Assembly (NCBI GenBank): GCA_012514415.1
Contig: JAAZAH010000416.1
Coordinates: forward strand, 1 to 5,451
Direction: 5' to 3'
DNA: 5,451 bases
From: Sandaracinaceae bacterium
Lineage (GTDB): Bacteria > Myxococcota_A > Polyangia > Polyangiales > Houyiibacteriaceae
The notes under the pieces were generated by a model. The model had not been told where the DNA came from, did no database searches, and worked only from the letters and a program-made list of their open reading frames with translations. Positions 1 through 5,451 of the stretch are shown in pieces (position 1 is the first letter of the stretch; each line of letters starts with the position of its first letter). The position numbers and the translations under genes were made by a program.

Positions 1-178
1 ACCTGCGGAGATCGGGCTCGGCGAGCGCTACGGTCGCGCTTGGAACGATCGCGTCGCCGACCTTTTGGCGGAAATGGGCCCCTTCACTCTCGCCTACCTC
101 GAGGCGCTTTTCCGCGCAGCGGATTGGCGGGCATCCAAGCGCAAGACCCAAGAAACGCGAGGCGAAAACTCACGATGA
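1..178 (+). CDS. cas3: Type I-G CRISPR-associated helicase/nuclease Cas3, C-terminal end only (partial)
   Basis: The second reading frame is open from the left edge to the TGA at 176-178 and gives the last 58 residues of a protein that begins outside the window. The stretch GPFTLAYLEALFRAADWRAS (about 76-135) closely resembles the end of the GSU0051-type Cas3 found beside csx17. Type I-G Cas3 is, as I recall, a helicase with its HD nuclease domain at the C-terminal side. The Ala-Asp-Trp (Asp codon 122-124) looks like the late HD-domain motif 'ADW..S', whose Asp is commonly a metal ligand; assigning it here is inference. After it comes a short charged, probably disordered tail. Cas3 is the DNA-degrading enzyme recruited by the effector complex after R-loop formation. 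Its stop overlaps an ATG at 175 (ATGA), so csx17 is likely coupled to it. The identity rests on a short tail plus gene order, so it is strong but not certain. Confidence 0.85.
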   Translation, partial: PAEIGLGERYGRAWNDRVADLLAEMGPFTLAYLEALFRAADWRASKRKTQETRGENSR

Positions 179-182
179 GGGA
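177..182 (+). promoter_or_regulatory. Ribosome binding site that decides the csx17 start
   Basis: GAGGGA ends 7 bases before the ATG at 190, which is ideal Shine-Dalgarno spacing. The in-frame ATG at 175, which overlaps the cas3 stop, has only a GAGG at 159-162, 12 bases upstream. The 190 start is therefore preferred. The site lies at the cas3 stop, so ribosomes finishing cas3 could reinitiate here. Confidence 0.6.
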
Positions 183-189
183 AGATACG

Positions 190-2322
190 ATGAAGCTCAT
201 CACTCTCGATGGATGCAAGCCGACGCCGCTCGCACATTATCTGAAGGCGCTCGGGATCCTGCGCATCGTTGCGACGCAGGCTGACGAACGCGTACGCGGC
301 GCTTGGCGCGGGGGACGGTTCGCCCTTCTCACCTCGCTCGATCGCGAAGAGCTCATGGAGTTCGTCCTCCACCGCTATGCGCCGACGCCGATCCTCTCGC
401 CGTGGAATGGGGGCAGCGGGTTTTACCCGAAAGATAACGCACAGGCGATGAATGCGATCGCGAGCAGCCCGGCGGAGCGCTTCAAACCATACCGCAAAGC
501 GATTGAGCGGTCGCGAGACCTGGTCGGGGGCCGCGCGATCCGTCCTGCGGGTGATGAAAAGATCGAAATGCTCACCGAGTGCCTGGCCGAATGGGCGGAG
601 CCCGAACTGGAGTGGTTCGCCTCCGCCGTGATGCTCGACGACGCGGGACAGCCTGCCTATCCGGCCCTCCTCGGGACCGGCGGTAACGACGGGCGCCTAG
701 ACTTCTCAAATAACTATATGCAGCGCCTCGTGCAGCTCTTCGATCCAGAGACAGGCGCGCCGAGCGCCGAGGCGGAGGCGCAGCTGCCCAACGCGCTCTT
801 CGCGGAGCCGATGCCTGGCCTCGCGGGCGGCGCCGTTGGGCAGTTCAATCCCGGAGGCGCAGGTGGTCCGAACTCAGGGCCGGGCTTTGCGGGCGCCCCC
901 AAATGGAACCCATGGGATTTCATTCTGATGCTCGAGGGGGCGATGGTGCTTCGTGTGGCAGGGATCCGAAAGCTTGAAAGCAACCAGAGGATCCAGCTCG
1001 CCGCGCCCTTCGCCCTTCGCTCTAGCGCTCGAGGCTTTGGGACCGCGGCCGATGAAGAAGATGCCGCGCGGGGAGAGCAATGGCTTCCACTATGGTCGAA
1101 GCCGGCGAGCTTCGCGGAGGTCTCACAGCTTTTCGCTGAGGCACGGCTTCGCTCGCCACAAAAGCGCGCCGAGGGAGCGCTCGATGCGGCGAAGGCGCTG
1201 GGCACGCTCGGCGTCGCACGCGGCCTCGAAGCGTTCGTCCGATACGGCTATCTCGTTCGCAACGGGCTCTCAAATCTCGCCGTGCCGCTTGGGGTTTTCG
1301 CGGTCAGACACCATCCGGAGGTGAGGCTTCTTGACGAGGTCGACGACTATCTGAGTCGTTGGAGGCGGGCCGCAGCACCGACGGCCGCAGCGTCGACGGC
1401 GAGCGTGAGAAGCATCTCACGTGCGCTCGACACTGCGGCACTTTCATGCGCAGAAAGCCCCACCGATTCAGCACGATGGCAGACGCTTGTGATGGCACTC
1501 GGAGACTCGGAGCACGCGCTCAATACCCGCCCGAGTCTCGTTGCCGATGCCTTCCTTCGGGGGCTCCCGCGACTCAGCTTCGGCTGGTTTCACGCGATCG
1601 ATGATGGGAGCACCGAGGTCCGGCTCGCCCTTGCCATCGCGACGGCGTCGGATCGACGCCTCGGTCCCATCCGCCGTCATGCGATCCCGCTCGAAGCGAA
1701 AACACGCTACCGCGATGTGGCACGATCGGCCGACGGACTGGCGCGCGACTCCGCTGTCGTCTGGGGGCATCGGGATCTTCCAAGCGATCTCGCCGCCGTC
1801 GCCACGCGCCGCGCGCTCGAGAGTGAGGGCGGGATTTTCCCCTTGATGAGTCCTTTCCCCGCGCGGCTCGGAGACATCGCGGCATTTCTTGAGGGGCGGG
1901 TGAACGATGAGCGGATCCTCCGCCTCGCTCGCGGACTCATGACGCTGACGGACGACGTCGACGATGAGACCGCCCGGGCCGTCAACCGGCGTCCGGGCGA
2001 GCATACTCCGCTTGCTGCCCACGCCATGGTTCGCCTTTGCTACCCCTGCGCGTACGGAGACTTCCCACAGCAGCACGCGTCGAACCTTCCGCTCAGGCTC
2101 CTTTCGAGCGGACAGATCACGGACGCCTCGGCGGCTCTCCAGCGTTATCTCAGCTCGCGCGGCATCCGCTCGAAACTCCGGAGCTTAAGCGGAAGCGAGC
2201 GCTATGCGCGGCGGCTCGCGGCCTCTGTCGCCATCCCCGTTTCAGCGCGCGATCACGCGCGTCTTTTCCAGCTCATCAGTAGAAACGAAATCGCATCCAT
2301 CGAAGAAAGCCAACCATCATGA
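190..2322 (+). CDS. csx17: Type I-G CRISPR effector large subunit Csx17 (Cas8g)
   Basis: This 710-residue protein is the large subunit of the type I-G Cascade-like complex. In the family, Cas8g spans the complex, supports target DNA binding and holds Cas3. Family hallmarks run in order. There is an N-terminal LDGCKPTPLAHYLKALGILR (residues 6-25) and a SPWNGGSGFYPKD block (70-82). TGGNDGRLDFSNNYMQRL begins near residue 163. A glycine-rich loop (about 222-236) leads into NPWDFILMLEGA (240-251), and RYGYLVRNGLSNLAVPLG starts at 351. An Ala/Thr/Ser-rich stretch (394-405) looks like a linker. The C-terminal third is less distinctive; one CxxC pair (C617, C620) has no visible partner pair, so a zinc site is not supported. 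The ATG at 190 is chosen for its ribosome binding site and because the family motif follows at once; an ATG at 175 would add five residues. The stop overlaps the cas7 start by four bases (ATGA). Confidence 0.95.
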   Translation: MKLITLDGCKPTPLAHYLKALGILRIVATQADERVRGAWRGGRFALLTSLDREELMEFVLHRYAPTPILSPWNGGSGFYPKDNAQAMNAIASSPAERFKPYRKAIERSRDLVGGRAIRPAGDEKIEMLTECLAEWAEPELEWFASAVMLDDAGQPAYPALLGTGGNDGRLDFSNNYMQRLVQLFDPETGAPSAEAEAQLPNALFAEPMPGLAGGAVGQFNPGGAGGPNSGPGFAGAPKWNPWDFILMLEGAMVLRVAGIRKLESNQRIQLAAPFALRSSARGFGTAADEEDAARGEQWLPLWSKPASFAEVSQLFAEARLRSPQKRAEGALDAAKALGTLGVARGLEAFVRYGYLVRNGLSNLAVPLGVFAVRHHPEVRLLDEVDDYLSRWRRAAAPTAAASTASVRSISRALDTAALSCAESPTDSARWQTLVMALGDSEHALNTRPSLVADAFLRGLPRLSFGWFHAIDDGSTEVRLALAIATASDRRLGPIRRHAIPLEAKTRYRDVARSADGLARDSAVVWGHRDLPSDLAAVATRRALESEGGIFPLMSPFPARLGDIAAFLEGRVNDERILRLARGLMTLTDDVDDETARAVNRRPGEHTPLAAHAMVRLCYPCAYGDFPQQHASNLPLRLLSSGQITDASAALQRYLSSRGIRSKLRSLSGSERYARRLAASVAIPVSARDHARLFQLISRNEIASIEESQPS

Positions 2323-3284
2323 CCCTCGAACTCGACGCTCTCCTCGATCCGAACCAACACCGGCTCCTTATCGAAGCCGAGCTTCAGCCTGTGCAGGGCG
2401 CACGCTTTCAGCCGACAGGCTTCCCCGATCTCGGCGCCGCTGTCTTTGACGCGCCCGATGGTAGGCGCCTGCTCGTTGAGAGCGCGCAGAGCATGGCGAA
2501 CCGCCTTGAGGCGATCGCGTGGGACGGCGCGGCACAAGACCTCGTGCGCGAGCTCCAGGGGCTCAGCTACGTTCGCGTCGAGCGCGACGATGGGAGCTAC
2601 CTCACGAGCTCGATCACCGAGGCGCATCGGTTGAACTCGCCTTATATCCTCGAAGGGAAGGATAAATCCTTCCTCGAAGCGCTGAAGGAAGAGACCAAAG
2701 GCATGGAGGAGGGGAACATCGACCGGCGGCAGCTCGCCTCCATCGTTTTTTCTTATGACGCCAACAGCCTCATCCACGGCCTCTTCCTCGCGAAGAAGGA
2801 GCTCGCAGGAGGTCGTCTCCGGATCGAGCGCGCCCTCTCCGCTTTCATCGAGGCGATCGACGCGCAGGTCGCCGCATCGGGCGGTGTGAAAAACGATCAT
2901 GTCAACCCGAGCGGCGATACGAAGAAGGGCTTCGGCAACGTGCCCTTTCAGCGCGACGAGTATACGGCGCGGAAGATCGTCGCGTATTTCAGCCTCGACC
3001 TCGCCGAGATCCGCGCCTTTGGTCTGCCTCCGGAGGCCACGCAACTGCTCGTCGCGCTCGGGCTTTATAAGATCACGGGCTTTCTTGAGCGCCCGATGCG
3101 TCTTCGCACGGCGTGCGATCTCGAGCTCGCCTCGGTGCCGATGATTCGGCGGCCTGAGGGCTATACCCTCCCCTCGTTCGCAAGCGTTCAGAGCGCGATC
3201 CCCTCGCTCATCGAGGCTTGTGCGCCACTGTTCAAGGGCGATCGCGGGGTGACTCGAGTGAAGTATCAATCGGCGAAGGGTTGA
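2319..3284 (+). CDS. cas7: Type I-G CRISPR effector backbone protein Cas7 (Csb1, GSU0053 family)
   Basis: This 321-residue protein is the repeated backbone subunit that coats the crRNA spacer; type I-G complexes carry several copies. Csb1 family blocks are all present. VQGARFQPTGFPDLG is at 25-39 and LLVESAQSMANRLE at 51-64. SSITEAHRLNSPYIL is at 97-111 and SYDANSLIHGLFLA at 145-158. GGVKNDHV begins at 188, GFGNVPFQRDEYTA is at 204-217, and FSLDLAEIRAFGLPPEATQLLVALGLYKI lies about 224-252. There are no gaps, frameshifts or missing blocks, and the length looks normal for the family. The start ATG at 2319 overlaps the csx17 stop (ATGA), with only a weak purine-rich GAAGAAAG at 2302-2309, so translation probably depends on coupling to csx17. 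No nuclease motif is expected: Cas7 in type I binds RNA without cutting it. Confidence 0.95.
   Translation: MTLELDALLDPNQHRLLIEAELQPVQGARFQPTGFPDLGAAVFDAPDGRRLLVESAQSMANRLEAIAWDGAAQDLVRELQGLSYVRVERDDGSYLTSSITEAHRLNSPYILEGKDKSFLEALKEETKGMEEGNIDRRQLASIVFSYDANSLIHGLFLAKKELAGGRLRIERALSAFIEAIDAQVAASGGVKNDHVNPSGDTKKGFGNVPFQRDEYTARKIVAYFSLDLAEIRAFGLPPEATQLLVALGLYKITGFLERPMRLRTACDLELASVPMIRRPEGYTLPSFASVQSAIPSLIEACAPLFKGDRGVTRVKYQSAKG
3275..3280 (+). promoter_or_regulatory. Ribosome binding site of the cas5-cas6 fusion gene
   Basis: GAAGGG sits 8 bases before the ATG at 3289, inside the last codons of cas7. This gives csb2 its own Shine-Dalgarno signal, unlike cas7, whose signal is weak. It supports 3289 as the start. 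Confidence 0.5.
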
Positions 3285-3288
3285 GCTG

Positions 3289-4902
3289 ATGCTCTGTTTT
3301 GAGCTGCGTTTTCCTGCGAGGCGCTATCACGCGACGCCTTGGTCGACGCATGTCAACGAGGGGCAAATCGAGTGGCCTCCGAGCCCATGGAGGCTGACGC
3401 GAGCGCTCCTCGCGGTCGGCTTTACGCGACTCGGCTGGGAGCATCCGCCAGAGAGCGCACAACGGCTCTTCTCTAAGATGGCGGAGCGCCCCCCGCGTTA
3501 CGCTCTTCCCCCAACCGCACTCGGGCATAGCCGACACTATATGCCGATTGGGGAAAAGACGACGAAGGTGATCGACGCCTTCGCCTATGTCGGAGACGCA
3601 CCTCTTCATGTGCTCTACGAAGGGGAGTTCGATGAGGAAGAGCGATCGCTTGCGGGCGAGCTCATCGCGCATCTCCCCTATCTTGGAAGAGCGGAGTCGT
3701 GGGTCATGGGGAGGCTCGTCGAAGAAGAAGAAGTTCCTAGCCGAGACGCCTTTGAATGCTGCCCCCTTGACGAGGAGGAGTATTTTTCGAACCTCGATCG
3801 GATCGAACTCCTCGCACCGGAACCGCCCTCGCGATTTGAGCAGTGGCGAGCACTCGAGATCGAGGCTCAGCTCGATCGCCTCTTAAGTGAAAAGATCGCC
3901 GCCGCAGAAGCAAAGGGAAAGAAGCCTCCGAGCAAGCTTTCGAAGAAGGACATCACGAGCGTCGAGGCGCGGTATCCTGCCTCTTGGCTCGAAGCGCTCA
4001 CTTGGGATACGGCGACGCTTCAGGAGCTCGGCTGGAATGCGCCCCCGGGGAGCGTCTGGATGATGTATCGCGCCCCAGAAGATGCTCGGCCCCGTGTCGA
4101 GGTTGGAGGGCGCGGTGTCCCTGGGCCAGTTCACAACATCGACACCGCGCTCTTCGCGCTCTCGGCCGATGCCATCAGAAGCGATCTCTACCCGCCGATG
4201 CGGGATGCGCTCCGCCGGATGGAGCTCATTCACCGCAGCTTGGTCTCGCTCTCCGATCCCGAAAAAAAGGGCGCGGGCAGTCCAGCGCTCAGCGGGAAGA
4301 TCGATGGAGAGCCGATGACGGGGCACCGACACGCGTTCATGATCCCTCTTGCGCTCGGGCGAAGAAAGGATCGCATCGATCATTTGCTCGTCTACGCACG
4401 CATGGGCTTTGATGCCAATGCGAGGCGGGCGCTCGGCCTGATTCGAAAGACTTACGCGAAAGATATGCCCGATCTCTACATCACCCTCGCAGGGCTCGGC
4501 CAGCGCAAGGACTTCGAAGAGCTCGTGCCCGATGTGGGGCAAGCCACACGCTGGAGAAGCCGTACTCCCTTCGTTCCGCCGCGCTTTTTGCGTCCTCAAG
4601 GCAAGAACTCGCTTCGCGGGCAAATCGAGGCCGAGCTCAAAGAGCGGGGCATCGAGGGGCTTGAATCGATCCTCATCGAGCTCGATGGCGGCGAATACAT
4701 CGGAATCGACGAATACGATCGATCGATGCGTCTCACGCCGCGCTTTCGGCATTTTCGGAGGGAGCGTGAAAAGGAGGGCGCGACCATCCGAAAGCCTGCG
4801 CTCAGTCTCGAGCTCCGCTTTCGCGAACCCGTGCGAGGGCCGATCGCGCTCGGCTACGCCTGCCATTTCGGTCTGGGTGTTTTCGAGCCCGTTTTTAGGT
4901 AG
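3289..4902 (+). CDS. csb2: Type I-G Cas5-Cas6 fusion protein Csb2 (GSU0054 family), crRNA processing and capping
   Basis: This 537-residue protein belongs to the Csb2 family, a Cas5-Cas6 fusion that cuts pre-crRNA and stays bound to the mature guide. The N-terminal Cas5-like part shows RRYHATPW (11-18) and NEGQIEWPPSPWRLTRALLA (23-42), the strongest family signature. A lysine-rich, probably exposed stretch (202-220) precedes ASWLEALTWDTATLQELGWNAPPGS, which is also typical. The Cas6-like part has GHRHA (345-349), RIDHLLVYARMGFD from 362, and the C-terminal GPIALGYACHFGLGVFEPV (517-535). That last stretch matches the glycine-rich RNA-binding loop of Cas6 (RAMP) proteins. H346, H348 and H526 are visible candidates for catalysis or RNA contact, but I cannot assign the active site from sequence alone. 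It lies 4 bases after cas7 and completes the effector gene set. Its last 8 bases overlap the end of the opposing gene. The reading frame is intact and ends just after the expected terminal motif. Confidence 0.94.
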   Translation: MLCFELRFPARRYHATPWSTHVNEGQIEWPPSPWRLTRALLAVGFTRLGWEHPPESAQRLFSKMAERPPRYALPPTALGHSRHYMPIGEKTTKVIDAFAYVGDAPLHVLYEGEFDEEERSLAGELIAHLPYLGRAESWVMGRLVEEEEVPSRDAFECCPLDEEEYFSNLDRIELLAPEPPSRFEQWRALEIEAQLDRLLSEKIAAAEAKGKKPPSKLSKKDITSVEARYPASWLEALTWDTATLQELGWNAPPGSVWMMYRAPEDARPRVEVGGRGVPGPVHNIDTALFALSADAIRSDLYPPMRDALRRMELIHRSLVSLSDPEKKGAGSPALSGKIDGEPMTGHRHAFMIPLALGRRKDRIDHLLVYARMGFDANARRALGLIRKTYAKDMPDLYITLAGLGQRKDFEELVPDVGQATRWRSRTPFVPPRFLRPQGKNSLRGQIEAELKERGIEGLESILIELDGGEYIGIDEYDRSMRLTPRFRHFRREREKEGATIRKPALSLELRFREPVRGPIALGYACHFGLGVFEPVFR

Positions 4903-5449
4903 GGGCATGCTGCCGCTCGGCGCGCCGAGCGGCGCGCCCTGGTCCTAGACCTTCAGCTGTCAGCGCTCCTCGCTCGCTTTGTTCTCGCCTCGCGCGCGCG
5001 CGCCTGAGGCCGAGATAGAGTGCGGCGCTCGTCAAGAGGAGGCCGAGGAGTGCAGGAGCGAAAATGGAGGCGCCCGCTTCGCCGCCATAAAGCACGCCCC
5101 AACTCATCTTCGCGAAGGCGATGAGCGCGAGAACGAGGAGCCCCGTTCGAAGGCTCCGCTTCCAAAACGCAGCGAAGAGCGCGCCGAGCGAGATGGGGAC
5201 GAGGAGCGTGAAGACGATCTTTCCAAGGTCCCACGGCGAGCGGAGGTAATCCATCTCCATCGCGAGGAATTCGCGCACGTTTTCGTCGACCGATTCCGGC
5301 TCCGGAAACCAGAACATGCTCGTCAAGAGGAAGAAAACGGTCGCTGCGATCCCCATAAGGCTTCTTCGATAGGCGAAATAGCAGGCGGGGATGAGGAAGA
5401 GCGGACGAAGATACCAGCTCCATTGATTCTGATGCCGCTTGAACGCCCA
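4895..5449 (-). CDS. Unrecognised multi-pass membrane protein, C-terminal 184 residues (partial, start beyond the right edge)
   Basis: I do not recognise this family by name. The minus-strand frame is open from the edge to the TAA at 4895-4897. It has about five hydrophobic, probably membrane-spanning segments. They are LRPLFLIPACYFAY (near 5362-5410), GIAATVFFLLTSMFWF, GKIVFTLLVPISLGALFAAFW, TGLLVLALIAFAKMSWGVLYG and IFAPALLGLLLTSAALYLGL. An acidic loop, PEPESVDENVREFLAME, follows the second segment. The tail of roughly 37 residues after the last segment is Arg/Ala-rich. An ATG at 5354-5356 could start a 153-residue version. I prefer the longer partial reading because the 31 codons before it stay open and form a plausible further membrane segment. 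It points against the cas operon and overlaps csb2 by 8 bases tail-to-tail, so it is probably not part of the CRISPR system. A competing frame over the same bases is Arg-rich and looks like a shadow. Confidence 0.75.
   Translation of the reverse strand, partial: WAFKRHQNQWSWYLRPLFLIPACYFAYRRSLMGIAATVFFLLTSMFWFPEPESVDENVREFLAMEMDYLRSPWDLGKIVFTLLVPISLGALFAAFWKRSLRTGLLVLALIAFAKMSWGVLYGGEAGASIFAPALLGLLLTSAALYLGLRRARARREQSERGALTAEGLGPGRAARRAERQHAPT
4912..4933. repeat. 22-base perfect palindrome just after csb2, possible hairpin
   Basis: The bases form a perfect inverted repeat with no spacer, built around GCTCGGCGCGCCGAGC. It starts 10 bases after the csb2 stop. In RNA it would form a very GC-rich hairpin, on either strand, after loop bases open at the centre. 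No T-run follows on either side, so it is not a textbook intrinsic terminator. It also lies inside the C-terminal codons of the opposing gene. It could act as a bidirectional transcript end or 3' stabiliser between convergent genes, or as a protein-binding site; function is inferred only. Confidence 0.5.
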
Positions 5450-5451
5450 CT

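Noticed and set aside
40..189. Extending the csx17 frame upstream to an ATG at 40
   Set aside because: This would overlap the Cas3 C-terminus for 139 bases, and the added residues are Arg/Pro-rich with no family similarity.
2038..2049. A CxxC pair in Csx17 as a zinc finger
   Set aside because: Only one pair is present (C617, C620), with no second Cys/His pair at a plausible distance.
1846..2322. An internal in-frame ATG in csx17 that could start a small Cas11-like subunit, as in some type I cas8 genes
   Set aside because: The nearest GAGGG (1825-1829) is 16 bases away, too far for a good ribosome binding site, and the 158-residue product shows no recognisable Cas11 feature.
2253..3269. A long minus-strand open frame (338 codons) opposite cas7
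   Set aside because: It mirrors a clear Csb1 gene, shows no recognisable motif, and has the composition expected of a GC-rich antisense shadow. The same applies to the frame at 3883-4908 opposite csb2 and the one at 1468-2076 opposite csx17.
5027..5331. A 14-base direct repeat (GCTCGTCAAGAGGA) at 5027-5040 and 5318-5331
   Set aside because: Both copies encode the same short Leu-Leu-Thr-Ser string in two membrane segments, so it is most simply coincidence of codon use. Two copies 290 bases apart do not make a CRISPR array.
4953..5450. A second minus-strand open frame over the membrane gene
   Set aside because: It is Arg/Pro-rich with no coherent hydrophobic segments, whereas the other frame gives regular membrane segments. 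Both cannot easily be real.

Overview
This window holds most of the interference module of a type I-G (formerly I-U) CRISPR-Cas system on the + strand. It is followed by the 3' part of an unrelated membrane-protein gene on the - strand. Base composition is GC-rich (roughly 60-65% by eye). Type I-G systems of this Geobacter-like kind (GSU0051-GSU0054 families) occur in delta-proteobacteria/Myxococcota and other GC-rich bacteria. Nothing here fixes the genus, so the host is best given as an undetermined GC-rich bacterium.

Layout. Bases 1-178 are the last 58 codons of a cas3 gene that enters from the left edge. Then come csx17/cas8g (large subunit, 190-2322), csb1/cas7 (backbone subunit, 2319-3284) and csb2, a cas5-cas6 fusion (3289-4902). 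All are co-directional and packed with ATGA stop/start overlaps or a 4-base gap, which indicates one polycistronic, translationally coupled operon. Its promoter lies outside the window. Just past csb2 is a 22-base perfect palindrome (4912-4933). The minus-strand gene (4895 to beyond 5449) runs tail-to-tail into csb2, overlaps its last 8 bases, and encodes an unrecognised protein with about five hydrophobic segments.

How the genes work together (known for type I-G): Csb2 processes the pre-crRNA and stays bound to it. Several Cas7 copies coat the guide. Csx17/Cas8g acts as the large subunit that supports target binding and recruits Cas3, and Cas3 then unwinds and degrades the DNA. The adaptation genes (cas4-cas1, cas2) often follow cas5-6 in this subtype. 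They are not here, and no CRISPR repeats are visible, so if present they must lie left of cas3 or elsewhere.

The system itself is a described type. The points worth a second look are the absent adaptation genes on the right, the convergent overlap with its palindrome, an ambiguous csx17 start, and a strong local excess of CGATCG/GCGATCGC.
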